From the NCBI RefSeq assembly GCF_030704535.1, contig NC_081818.1, positions 25,893,001 through 25,957,000 on the forward strand: a DNA stretch of 64,000 nucleotides, read 5' to 3'. Position 1 is the first letter of the stretch; every line of letters starts with the position of its first letter. A program made the position numbers and the translations under genes. A model generated the notes under the pieces. It saw only the letters and a program-made list of their open reading frames with translations, had not been told where the DNA came from and made no database searches. Source of the DNA: Vitis vinifera (taxonomy: Eukaryota; Streptophyta; Magnoliopsida; Vitales; Vitaceae). Positions 54,231-64,000 of the stretch are shown here, piece after piece.

Positions 54231-55976
54231 ATGGAAGAGTCAAGTCTCACAGTTGCACCATCAATTCTTGATGGAGACAATTATGAAACTTGGGCTGTTA
54301 GAATGACAGTTCATCTACAAGCACTTGATGTTTGGGAAGCAGTGGAAGAAAATTATGAAGTTCCTCCCCTAGGAGCCAATCCAACGGTGGCTCAAATGAA
54401 GTTGCATAAAGAAAGAAGGACAAGAAAGGCTAAAGCGAAAGCTTGCTTGTTTGCTGCAGTTTCACCATCAATTTTCATCAAAATTATGAAAATTGATTCA
54501 GCTGCAGAAATTTGGGAGTATCTCAAGGGGGAATACAAAGGAGATGAAAGAATCACGAACATGCAGGTGATGAACTTGATTCGAGAATTTGAAATAAAGA
54601 AAATGAGGGAGTCTGATGCTGTTAAAGACTATGCTGCACAACTTCTTTCAATAGTAGACAAAGTTAGGCTGCTTGGAAAAGAATTTTCCAATGAGAAGAT
54701 TGTTCAAAAGATATTGGTTACACTTCCTGAGAAATATGAAGCTACAATTTCCTCTTTGGAGAATTCAAAAGATCTGTCAACTATTAGCTTGACAGAATTA
54801 TTACATTCCTTGGAGGCTGTGGAACAAAGAAGACTCATGAGACAAGGAGATACTGCAGAAGGAGCATTTCAAGCAAGAATGCAGAAAAATGCAGGCCATA
54901 AAAATGGAAAGATGAACAACAACAAGCCATGCAGCAACAACCAGAAAAATGGAGTTTTTCCACCTTGTCCTCATTGCAAGAAGACAAATCATTCTCCACA
55001 AAAATGTTGGTGGAGACCAGATGTGAAATGCAACAAGTGTGGTAAACAAGGACATGTGGAGAGGATTTGCAAAAATCAACAACAGGAAGAAACTAGTGCA
55101 GCAGTTGACTATTGCCAGGAGGAGCAATTGTTTGCAGCAACGTGTTTTGCTAATAAAAGCACCTCTGAAAGCTGGCTTGTGGATAGTGGTTGTACAAATC
55201 ACATGACAAATAATCAAGATCTCTTTAGAGAACTTGATAGAACAACTATTTCCAAAGTCAGAATTGGAAATGGTGAGTATATTCCAGTGAAGGGCAAAGG
55301 AACGGTTGCTATCGAAAGCCAAACAGGTTTGAAACTCATTTATGATGTTTTGTTTGTGCCTGACATTGACCAAAACTTACTCAGTGTTGGACAGCTCGTT
55401 GAGAAAGAATTTAAAGTTTATTTTGAAGATAGGAATTGCATTATCAAGGATGCTGAAGGCAAAGAAGTGTTCAACATAAAAATGAAGGGCAAGAGTTTTG
55501 CCTTGAATTTACTGGAAGATGAGCATACTGCTATTTTACAACAAGATAGCACAACAATGTTTTGGGACAAAAGGGTCGAGCACTTTCATCATGATGATGT
55601 GCTCTACATGAAGAAAAATCAAATAGCTGAAGGACTTCCTGACTTAGAAAAAGATCTTCCTATATGTGCTACTTGTCAATATGGGAAGCAAACTAATCTT
55701 CCCTTTCCAAAGAAAATATCCTGGAGAGCAACCCAAAAACTGCAACTGGTGCATACTGATGTTGGTGGATCTCAAAAGATGCCATCCTTGAAATTGAATG
55801 CAAACAATGTTCACCAGCTCACTGCACCATATAATCCACAACAAAATGGAGCAGTCTATTTTCTGAACATATTGCCAACAAAAGTGTTAAAGAAGCAGAC
55901 CCCTTTCGAAGTTTGGTTTGAGTGTCTACGTGCAAGACTTGGAGTTTGCATCTACGAAGTCAAGGAGGAGTGTTGA
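54231..55976 (+). CDS. Copia Gag-protease polyprotein with in-frame deleted Pol (581 aa)
   Basis: Gag UBN2 region at about 1-210 (LDGDNYETWAVRMTVHLQAL; LPEKYEATISSLE); two zinc knuckles, CPHCKKTNHSPQKC (about 246-259) and CNKCGKQGHVERIC (about 267-280); aspartic protease with WLVDSGCTNHM (Asp near 318). From about 440 only fragments remain: a shortened pre-integrase zinc region (FWDKRVEHFHHD, CATCQYGKQTNLPF), then HTDVGG, QLTAPYNPQQNG, YFLNILPTK and QTPFEVWF from integrase, and LRARLGVC from the end of RNase H. Each piece follows the last in the same frame, so several deletions kept phase. The stop TGA lies at 55974-55976, inside the 3' LTR. The integrase DDE core and the RT YVDD are absent. 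Gag and protease could still be functional; the rest cannot be. Confidence 0.9.
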   Translation: MEESSLTVAPSILDGDNYETWAVRMTVHLQALDVWEAVEENYEVPPLGANPTVAQMKLHKERRTRKAKAKACLFAAVSPSIFIKIMKIDSAAEIWEYLKGEYKGDERITNMQVMNLIREFEIKKMRESDAVKDYAAQLLSIVDKVRLLGKEFSNEKIVQKILVTLPEKYEATISSLENSKDLSTISLTELLHSLEAVEQRRLMRQGDTAEGAFQARMQKNAGHKNGKMNNNKPCSNNQKNGVFPPCPHCKKTNHSPQKCWWRPDVKCNKCGKQGHVERICKNQQQEETSAAVDYCQEEQLFAATCFANKSTSESWLVDSGCTNHMTNNQDLFRELDRTTISKVRIGNGEYIPVKGKGTVAIESQTGLKLIYDVLFVPDIDQNLLSVGQLVEKEFKVYFEDRNCIIKDAEGKEVFNIKMKGKSFALNLLEDEHTAILQQDSTTMFWDKRVEHFHHDDVLYMKKNQIAEGLPDLEKDLPICATCQYGKQTNLPFPKKISWRATQKLQLVHTDVGGSQKMPSLKLNANNVHQLTAPYNPQQNGAVYFLNILPTKVLKKQTPFEVWFECLRARLGVCIYEVKEEC

Positions 55977-56258
55977 ATTTTGACTTAGTATCTGCTGGAA
56001 TTTGAATTTTGAATATTGCAGCTGGAGTCTTGCACAAAATCTGCAACATCTAGATATTTTCTTATTTTTATTTGGTCAAGATTTGGTTTCTATTTTATAG
56101 GAAGTAGTTGTTCATCATCTAGTAGCTTGATTTTCTGCTATTCTAATGTCATTTTTAGTTACAAGCTCATGTATAAATTCAGCACTCTTCATCAATAAAA
56201 TGTGTTCCAGCAGCCCAAAAATACATATTTTGTATAAGTATTTAATCTTATACCAACA
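55971..56258 (+). repeat. 3' LTR of the young Copia
   Basis: 288 bases, identical to the 5' LTR. The purine stretch AAGGAGGAG just before it is the polypurine tract. Confidence 0.95.
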
Positions 56259-56263
56259 ATAAC

Positions 56264-56775
56264 CATTCATGTTTCTTTTGGACTGGTAATATTGATTTGG
56301 CTTAATTTCCTTAGGGGAGCTCTCCAAGAAATGGACCGTAATAGAAAATTTGGAAAAATCAATTGCTGACTATTCCAACATAAGCCCAAGTGAGCATATA
56401 TATTATTATATAACAGTGAAGTAATCACGATTGACCGTGACTTGAGCCTTCTTTTTGCTGTTGTTTTTCCAAGTGGGACGTAAGTTTTAACTTTCCATAT
56501 AACCAACTTTAGTCGAGAACCATCAATTTTCAAGAGAAGTTAAAAGAGGTCCGGGGCACAGTTTCATGGAAGCATACTTATGATTTTGTATTGGAAAATG
56601 GTTAGGGAAAGCCAAATGCTCCTTTGCAGTGGAGGAAACTTAAGCCATGTGGATTAACTTATAAGAAGTGAATGTTGATAAAATCACGCACATACAGAAG
56701 CAAAAAAATAAAGAACATGACCCCGCGATCAACGTGATCCCGCGATCAACATGATCCCTACGTCCACAGAATGCA
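56264..56775. other. spacer between Copia and the RLP stub
   Basis: No gene. About 56270-56620 resembles 40520-40864 joined to 44733-44800, an uninterrupted version of that locus. At 56716-56758 a ~17-base unit (GATCCCGCGATCAACAT and variants) is repeated two to three times next to the RLP break. Confidence 0.6.
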
Positions 56776-57144
56776 CTACCACTCAAGAAAGTAATTCAAA
56801 TATTTCAAATCAACCAAAGAAAGACTGATCTCACCGCCCAACTTGCCATCTGTTCCATCATCATTGAGACTACGCAGATTGAGTTTGATGACGTGTCCAA
56901 TCCTGTTGTTGCAGACTAGGCCTCTCCATTTGCAGCACTCTTCCCCTACCCAAGATGAGAATCGATGAGAAGGATCTGTAAGGCCTTGTTTGAACTTGAG
57001 AAGAGCTACCCTCTCAGTTTCAATGCAGGCTGCCCTATGGTGATGACAATCACTGCAGCCTGTTTTAAGGGTTTCATGGAAAAGAAACCCCGAGGACATA
57101 ATGAAAAGAAAAAGAAGTTCAAAAGAGGCATTGGTAGTAGCCAT
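56776..57144 (-). pseudogene. N-terminal stub of an EIX-type receptor-like protein (122 aa)
   Basis: Begins MATTNASFELLFLFIMSSGF, a signal peptide, followed by LRRNT (ERVALLKFKQGLTDPS, ECCKWRGLVC) and GGEISLSLVDLKYLN, where similarity to the other RLPs ends abruptly after about 118 residues; a chance stop follows. All LRRs, the membrane anchor and the tail are missing. The promoter and leader match those of the 8563 gene. The open frame is undamaged as far as it goes, so a small secreted LRRNT peptide is possible, but the simplest reading is a truncated gene. It lies about 415 bases downstream of the 3' end of the neighbouring RLP copy, in tandem with it. Confidence 0.85.
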
Positions 57145-57300
57145 GTTTGTCTGCGAGTTGCTGAAGTAGCATACCGTGAAGCTCTATATATAGGAACAAA
57201 TGCAATTACCCCAAAGCTTGTCATTAGACATACACTGAAAGATGATGATGAAGTTGCTGACAGAGCATGACTTCACATAATCGAACCCTGGCTATTGAAT
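57145..57300 (-). promoter_or_regulatory. conserved RLP promoter and leader upstream of the stub
   Basis: On the reverse strand: GCTTTGGGGTAATTGCATTT, CTATATATAGAGCTTCAC (TATA at about 57184-57193), then CTCGCAGACAAAC and the ATG. It is collinear with 8390-8562, including ATTTGAATCAATAGATTCAA further up. The conservation suggests the stub was cut recently from an expressed-type gene. Confidence 0.7.
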
Positions 57301-57399
57301 CTATTGATTCAAATAGCAAAATAGTTTAATCAAATAATTTTAATAGTTATTTGTTTTATTCTTTGTTTTCTGTCTCTTGGCAGTGTCCCTGAGTTATCA

Positions 57400-57559
57400 A
57401 ATATAGGTGTTTACCAGAAGATAGAAGAAAAAACCAGAGACATAGATGCACATTGGAAAAGCTTGGACTCAATACTTTATTATATTATAAGAATGTAAAC
57501 AAAACCAAACACCATTGCATACAAGCCTTCATTTCTTTCAAGAAACTGCTGAAAGTTAT
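57400..57559 (-). terminator. 3' UTR of the reverse-strand RLP copy
   Basis: Matches, inverted, the 3' UTR at 1474-1615, including TCTTGTAATATAATAAAG-like sequence and TCTATCTTCTGGTAAACACC. It holds the AATAAA-type signal. Confidence 0.65.
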
Positions 57560-60517
57560 TCAAATACTACCTAGATTCAGTTTCCTCCGCAGACGAGCTA
57601 CATTCAGTGAGATAACCATGAGCAGCCATTCTTTCACGTCATACACAAGCCTAAAATAAGCATGCCTCCACGAATCCTTGACTATTAAGGTGCCACAAAC
57701 TCCCCAAAATCCCACCGCAAATCCTGGCCCCATGCTCACGTAGAACCACTTCATTTCAAAGCCATTTCCGTTCTCATCCTCATCCTCTTCACTATCCCCA
57801 CTGCGTGGTTTAGGCGGCTCATCATCACCAGGGCACTTGGCTGTTGTTGGAGGCCCACAGAGTGCAGGGTTGTTCTCATATATGGATGGATCATCTAGGG
57901 TTTGCAACTGGTTGCCTGTTGGAATTCTACCCGACAGGTTGTTATACGACAGGTTCAAGTGATTCAAGGAAGTCAAAGAAGCCATACCTGGGGGGATTAC
58001 GCCTGAAAGCTGGTTCCTTGAGAGGTCAAGAGTTTCTAACCCCTGTAAGCTCCCAATCTTGTCTGGTATTTTTCCTGTCAAATGGTTTATGGACAAGTTC
58101 AAGGTGCCAAGTCTTGAAAGATTTGTTACTCCTTCAGGCACCTCTCCACATAGGTTATTGTTTGACAAGTCCATACTATTAACCAGATAAAGAATACTTT
58201 TGTACAAGTCTTCTCTTCCTTTCCTCCATACCATCAACTCGGCCTCATATCGTTGAGAGTCAATTTCAGAGGCCATGCCACTCAAATTCCCCACACAAGA
58301 GGGAATGAATCCCGACAAATTATTTTCTCCAAGATCCAGTATGTGGAGAGAAGAAAGAGTGCACAATTGTGATGGAATACTCCCATGGAACAAATTTGAT
58401 CGTAAGCGTAGAATAAGCAAGTTAGGCATCCTTTCTCCTATCCATGCTGGAACATTGCCTGAAAATCTGTTGCCTCCAAGATCAAGAGTATGAATGCCTG
58501 TGCAATTCTGCAAATCTGAAGGAATTTCGCCAGAAAGATGATTGTTGCTTATCATTAGGAATCTAACAAATCTTAGGGAACCCATAGAACTTGGCAGCTC
58601 ACCAGATAAATTGTTGTTGTTCATGTCTAAAACATATAGGTCAGGTAAACCATTCCAAAATTCTGGAATTCCTCCAGACAAATGATTGTTGGAGATGACA
58701 AGGGTCAATAAGTTAGTTAGTTTCCCGAAGGAGAGGGGAATGGTGCCATTTAGAGCATTCCAGGAGAGATCTAGATCTGTCAGCATGGACATTCTTTCAC
58801 CAAGCTCCTGAGGAATTGGGCCAGAAAAGAAATTGTCATATAAATTCAGTCTCGTCACATTGGATGACCATAATGGCAAGGGACCCTGAAAGTTGTTTTC
58901 TTCCAAATCAACAGTGGCTCCAGGAAGGAACTTCATTGAGTTTGGCACCCTGCCACCCAGGTTATTAGAACCGATGTCCAGCTCATCAAGATACATATCC
59001 AACTTCCAAAACCACTCCGGTATGGTGCCTGAGATCCCAGCATTACTGAGCACTACAGAGGTGAGCTCGGTTTGATTTCTAAGCCATGCGGGAAACTTGG
59101 GACCCATTTGGCATGATCTTATTCTGAGGAGGCTGAGTTTAAAGGGAGGAATCCACTCAGGACTGATATTAAAGGCCAGGGAAACTCGTGGGGTCACTCT
59201 ATAGTTTGAAAACTCCTTTAAACTTGTAAGATTTGAAAAATGAGCCTCTGTTACAACTCCCGTCAGTGGATTCTCAGATAGCTCTATCGCAACCAACTTG
59301 GAAAGTCCTCCAAGAGTTTCAGGGATGGTCCCATTCATTGGGTTATCTGAGAGGTACAATTCTTCCAAATACGATAAGTTTCCAATAGTACTCGGAATCG
59401 AGCCTACAAAGGAGTTATACCAAAGCCAAAGAGACTTCACGTTTGAGAGTTTTCCTAGGGAATTAGGAAGAAAACCACCCAGATCATTAAAGCCCAGATC
59501 CAGCGTCTCTAACCTACTGCTGTTGCACCCAGATAAAACATCAATCAGTTCAGTTATTTCCCCATTCAAATCGTTCTGAGAAAGGATCAATGTTTTCAAA
59601 TTGCACAGACTACCCATGTTTCTTAATCTTTCAATAGAAGTCCTGTTTGCAAAAGAATCTAGAATTGAGCCTCGTAGATTGTTCGAACTGAGATCTAGAT
59701 ACACAAGATTCCTCATCTGGAATAACCAGTGGGGTATTGTGGAGTTGAAACCATTGTTGGAAAGATCGATGACTGAAAGAGATGTGATCAGACTGGAAAA
59801 TGGAAGAGAGGGAGGAAGGTCTGCAAGTGCACAAGCAGGTAGGTGCAACTCCAAAAGATAAGAAATCTTGCTAACAGCTTGAAGCCAATAAGCTGCAGCC
59901 TGGCTTAGATCTACACCTCCTAAATTAAGGTGTCTTAACGAAGTAAGACCCGATATCCAATGAAGATCATCCTAGCTTGACTCATCGAAGTATTCCTTAA
60001 GATCAAGGTAATGCAGGCTGGAAAGATTTCCAAGTTGTGGAGGAATAGGTCCACCAAAGGATGCACCAGAGAGATTGAGATATCTCAACTTCTCCAACGA
60101 ACCAATGAACTCGGGGATTGGAATCCCTCCAAAATTGTTCATGCTCAAGTCTAAGCAATTCAAATATTTCAAGTGAAGCAAAGCAGGACTGATCTTACCG
60201 CCCAACTCGCCTTCTGTTCCGTCACCATCAAGATGACGCAGTGTGAGTTTGATGACATGACCGCTCCTGTTGTTGCAGACCACGCCTCTCCATTTGCAGT
60301 AGTCTTCCCCGACCCAAGATGAGAGCCGACCCGAAGGATCTGTGAGGCCTTGTTTGAACTTGAGAAGAGCCACCTTCTCAGTGTCAATGCAACCCCTTTG
60401 ATGATCACCCTGGCAGGAGCCAACTTTAATGATTTCATGGAAAAGAAACCCTGAGGACGTGATGATAAGAAAAAGAAGTTGAATGAAGACGTTGTTATTA
60501 ACCATGCTTGTCGCCAC
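57560..60517 (-). pseudogene. full-length EIX-type RLP with a single in-frame stop (986 codons)
   Basis: One continuous reverse-strand frame from ATG at 60517 to TGA at 57560, broken only by TAG at 59974-59972 (codon 182) in ESS*DDLHW. The paralogue has ESSQNDLQW, so a CAG to TAG change explains it. Everything else of an EIX-type receptor is present: signal peptide, LRRNT, about 29 LRRs, island, Cys cap NPALCG, acidic stretch, GPGFAVGFWGVCG transmembrane helix and a tail with YFRL ending LNLGSI. A second defect is Tyr at residue 73 where paralogues have Cys in the LRRNT pair (EDYCKW for EDCCKW). Translation from an internal Met after the stop (59854) would lack a signal peptide. It is probably a recent pseudogene, possibly intact in other haplotypes. 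Confidence 0.9.
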
Positions 60518-60720
60518 TGGAAGACGTTGTGCTATTCAGAGGCCACCTGTGGTGAAGCTCTAGATATATAGACATACACCCCATAGTCTTTGTCACTGGA
60601 CGTTTTCTAAGGGATGAAAACATGAAGAAGACGTTGCTGACTAATAATACATGATTTCAAGTAATTCATCATTACTTGTTGGATTAACTTGATGGATCAT
60701 CACGTGGCTCACATCTAAAT
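60518..60720 (-). promoter_or_regulatory. promoter of the reverse-strand RLP pseudogene
   Basis: On the reverse strand GTCTATATATCTAGAGCTTCACC gives a TATA box (about 60562-60570) and the AGAGCTTCAC block shared with other RLP leaders; the rest of the leader has diverged. A G-box CACGTG is at 60702-60707. Its function is inference. Confidence 0.5.
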
Positions 60721-61274
60721 TTTCTCTTTCTCAAAAACAAGGGGCCGTGGTGGGTACTACAAATGTGAATGCAAGAAGCAGCAAAGGAAGAAAATGAAAA
60801 GGTTAGCCTATATTCTCGTGCTCGCTCAATAAAAATCAAAAGACAAGAAACAAAAGCAAATCTAATTCATTGAGCTTAAGTCAAGCGACAATCTCATTAG
60901 AAAGAATTAAAAGAGAGTTTTTGACTAAAAATAGTAAGTTTAACAAAAAAAATTCATAAAGTAAACTTGATTCCAAAATTGTCCAATTTAGTGCATCTTG
61001 GTCACGTACGCCTCCACGTCACAAAACTGTAATTGGTGACAACAATTTTCATTTTTTTTTTAATGATCAAAATCGTAATCACCGACCACGGCTATAACTT
61101 TTAAAACCGTAATTGGAAACTACAACTTTAACTATTTTGAAAAAAAATATTAAAATCATAATCACCAACTACAGTTTTAAGCTTAAAATTAAAGTCATGG
61201 TTGATAATTACAGTTTTAATTTTTTTTTAAATGGTCAAAGTCATCGTCATCAACAATGGCTTTAACTTAAAATT

Positions 61275-61307
<33 letters not shown>

Positions 61308-62303
61308 TGTTTCATTTGAAATATTTAACTTTAATTTTTTTAAATAAAATAATTATATTATTTTTATTTTATATTTATTAAAAATATGTGAGTGGTTAAT
61401 AAACTTATATGATTATTTTAAAAAATAATAATATATGAAATTAAATAATTGATAATTTTAATTTGATATAAAAATATTTTTGTTTAATTTTATTAAAACA
61501 ATTGGTACTATATTTAATATAAATATAATTACTTAATTATATTTCAATATAAATTAAATATAATAAATTATATTTATTTAAAACAAATAAATTATGAAAG
61601 CCTACTTAGAAAAAAATAAATAATATAAATTATTATATTAATTAATTATTTGTTATATACTATAATGTAAATGGTATATAATATCACATGTATATAAGTT
61701 CAATTTAAATTTAAAATTTATCTTATTTTCATTTAAATATATAATAATTTGTTCATAATAAAAAAATAAACAACATAATATAAATGAAAATAAACACAAA
61801 AAATGAAAAACAGTCCTCAATGAGTACCACATGATGGGGTCTTCCTCTTTCTCTATGACCGCCTATAATAAAAAGACATATTAGTTGAATCTATCTATGC
61901 AATTTGTCATGTCTCCATATGTGTAAATTGAGATAGAGCTAATGGAGGCAAGGCTCGACGTCTACGTGGATCACAATTTCACCTAGGTGGGCATACATTT
62001 AGTTGTGTAACATGTGTGGGGGTATGATGTATGGCAGTCTCTATGGGAAGACGTGTAGGTGATGGTAAGATGGTAGATGGTGGGGCGATCTCAGGTAGGT
62101 GATATCTAATATGGTGGCTTCTAGGAGAGGTGATATAAGAGATGGTAGAATGACATTTGGTGTAATGGTCTCCAATGCAATAACATTTGATATAGTAACT
62201 TCTAGGAAATGAGATATAGATGATGATAGTGAGGTGACATGTGATACAGTGGTCTCCTCAAGAAAAGGTAGCGGTGATGGTAGATTATAGATGGTAGGGT
62301 GAT
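60721..62303. other. AT-rich spacer with two degenerate tandem repeats
   Basis: No gene is supported. Between about 61030 and 61260 a ~80-base unit with (A)TCGTAATCACC.AC.ACGG, CTTTTAAAACC and GGTGATTACAG-like parts recurs three times. A (TA)n tract is at about 61273-61298. From about 62040 to 62303, and again after the hAT element (62983-63045), a diverged ~60-base unit containing GATGGTAG, GTGACATxxGATATAGTGG and TCTCCxxxAG recurs about five times. Confidence 0.55.
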
Positions 62304-62311
62304 CTCTAGTG

Positions 62312-62982
62312 TAGAGGTGTGTCCAATGGGTCGGGTAGCCCATTTTGGCTCGTGGCTTGGCACGCCAAAAGACTAAACCGGGTTGGCACAACCCAAAGAA
62401 GCAAGTCGTGTTGGGCCTAAGGAAACAGTTTGCTATGCCATCATGCCACCGTGTCGGCCCATCTCCTTATTTTTTCATGTAATTTATTAAAATATTGAAT
62501 AAAATAATTATGTTTTTATACTTCATTTCCTTTTATATTTCATTATTTTAAATTTATTATTATTTTGATAAATAAAAAAGCAAATTCAAATATAATTTTT
62601 TACTATTTTTAAAAACAAAAAAACTAACATTTCTATAAATTTTACAATTACAAACTCAATAAATATAAATATAAAATATAAAAATATATAATTATTAGAG
62701 GTGTTTAAAGTAATAAAAAGAAATTTTATTTAATAATGAAAAAAAAAACTTAAGACAAAAAGACTTAAAAAAATTAAATTAAAACTTTTAACAAAGCAAG
62801 TGGCCCATGGGCCATGGCCCACCGACATAGCACAACCCCTAGCATGGAACGACACGATTAGCCTGTGGGCTTTTGGGCCACCTATTTGGCTTGCATGGGC
62901 TGGCCCAACCCAACAAGATTTGTAAGTGGGTCGTGTCGGCTCCGCACATTGGCCCAATAGCACGACCCATTAGACACCTTTA
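62312..62982. mobile_element. non-autonomous hAT-type transposon
   Basis: Ends are TAGAGGTGTGTCCAATGGG and, inverted, TAAAGGTGTCTAATGGG. The 8-bp target duplication is CTCTAGTG (62304-62311) and CTTTAGTG (62983-62990), one mismatch. Subterminal regions are rich in GGCCCA/TGGGCC, GGGTCG and CACGAC motifs in both orientations, as often seen in plant hAT elements. The AT-rich interior encodes no transposase. The target is the ~60-base tandem repeat. Confidence 0.78.
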
Positions 62983-62990
62983 CTTTAGTG

Positions 62991-64000
62991 TAGTGACATC
63001 AGATATAGTGGTCTCTATGAAAGAAAATAAAGATTATGGTAAGGCAGTACTGATACTACAAGAAATTTTACTTTTCCCAACTAATATACATTGTCGGAAT
63101 AAACATTTATCGACGGATAATTCTGACATATAGTGGTCGAGGAAAGGTGTGTTGGCAAAAGTCTATCGATATGAATTTTTCGTCACCAATAAATAAAATT
63201 TAGCGACAAACTATTGAATGGATTTGGACCATCTCTATTATGTTGGTTGGAAAATGTAAATAATAAATTATTTTATATTGTCATTAAATTTTGATTTCAT
63301 TAGTTTTTTTTTTCTTTTAGTAAGCATAGAGTCTAACGTCTATTTGATAAATGTTTTCAAAAATGGTTTTCTATTCTTCAAAAAAAATAAATAAATAAAT
63401 AAAAAATAGGACAACCAGAGAACAAAAAATATTTTATGTTCTTAAAAGTAAAAAATATAGTGTTTTCAAATAACATTTTTTAGTTGTTTTCACTTGTTTT
63501 TTTATTATTATTTTAAACAATAATTATGCAAATATGGAGAATGACTACAAATGAATCATTGTATATAAAATTTATTTTTAAAACATATTTAAAAACATAC
63601 AAAACAAATTAAAAACATTTTAAGTTTCTCGAAAGACATTTGTTCTACAAAACATTAGAAAACAATTTCTGAAATTTTTTTAAAAATAACTTTTTTAAAT
63701 TGTTTTCAAAAGCAATTAGAAGTGGAGGATCTTTTATATAGATATATATAAAAGTTACTAAATTTTTTCTGTTTTAATAACAAAAACTTAGTAAAATCAT
63801 TTCATTTAATTTGAAAGAATGAATAACAATTAAAAGAGTTAATTTGACATATTCTACTTCATAGATTTGCTCAACCTCAAAAATTTTGGAATAAATCCAA
63901 TTGCGTTAGTCATGTTTGCATGTGTTAAATAGAAAATCCACTCGAGTATTTGACTTAGAATAGAATATTGAAATATGAATAAAAAATAATTCAAAAAGAT
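62991..64000. other. AT-rich spacer with a possible CACTA relic
   Basis: TACTACAAGAAATTTTAC (63053) followed by ATCGACGGATAATTCTGAC and TAGCGACAAAC (about 63202) resembles the terminal and subterminal region of a CACTA transposon, but no matching end is in view. The remainder is AT-rich without genes. Confidence 0.35.

Larger units (their letters stand above)
53865..56258 (+). mobile_element. young, internally deleted Copia retrotransposon
   Basis: Two 288-base LTRs (53865-54152 and 55971-56258; TGTTGAATTTTG...TACCAACA) read identically from end to end. The 5-bp target duplication ATAAC is at 53860-53864 and 56259-56263. The primer site TGGTATCAGAGCCA starts at 54156. One frame (54231-55976) encodes Gag, protease and scraps of integrase and RNase H; RT and most of integrase are gone. 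Identical LTRs mean a very recent insertion, so the element was mobilised while already defective, using enzymes supplied by a full-length relative. Confidence 0.95.

Noticed and set aside
62730..63133. Open frames across the hAT right end
   Set aside because: They are produced by GGCCCA-rich subterminal repeats and end at the element border without similarity to transposase.

Overview
This is nuclear DNA from a dicot plant. The protein families, the AT-rich intergenic DNA and the dense LTR retrotransposons look most like grapevine (Vitis). That species call is a judgement from recall of family sequences, not a database match. The host genes are a cluster of leucine-rich-repeat receptor-like proteins (LRR-RLPs) of the EIX1/EIX2 type: cell-surface immune receptors with no kinase domain, which signal through SOBIR1/BAK1-type co-receptors. 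Nearly everything else is transposable elements or AT-rich spacer.

The RLP cluster has two blocks pointing toward each other. Forward strand: a 5'-truncated, twice-frameshifted copy (1-1473), an intact 993-aa gene (8563-11544), and a broken copy split by a 10.4-kb transposon nest (21309-34710). Reverse strand: an intact 1009-aa gene (50574-53603), an N-terminal stub (56776-57144), and a full-length copy spoiled by one in-frame TAG (57560-60517). The gene at 8563 and the broken gene at 21309 are a direct duplication that includes several kb of 3' flank. The copies at 1 and at 57560 share coding sequence and 3' UTR in opposite orientation.

Mobile elements, left to right, with 5-bp target duplications where found: two LTR-like elements with TGTAGACCC...GGGTCCACA ends, head to head at 2093-4613 (-) and 4815-7787 (+), the first carrying a captured beta-1,3-galactosyltransferase fragment; a decayed Copia element (16691-21243) abutting the TATA region of the next RLP; a solo-LTR-like element (22101-32532) inside RLP coding sequence, itself hosting an 8.5-kb Athila-like Gypsy element (22544-31013) that has lost pol; a CACTA transposon (35942-39658); a third TGTAGACCC element with a ~103-bp satellite array (40870-44727); a solo LTR related to the Athila-like LTR (46213-47917, -); a second copy of the TGTCACGCC LTR (48542-50488); a very young, internally deleted Copia (53865-56258) whose two LTRs read identically; and a non-autonomous hAT element (62312-62982).

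The most unusual signals are: iterated LTR-end/primer-binding-site units at the 3' end of the Athila-like LTR, including a 26-nt match to tRNA-Asp; an array of a perfect 16-bp palindrome inside the same element, with analogous hairpins in the related solo LTR; a non-autonomous Copia that keeps one open Gag-protease frame through a chain of in-frame deletions and stops inside its own 3' LTR; gene capture by an LTR-type element; and a full-length RLP disabled by a single nonsense codon. All alignments and counts were made by eye.
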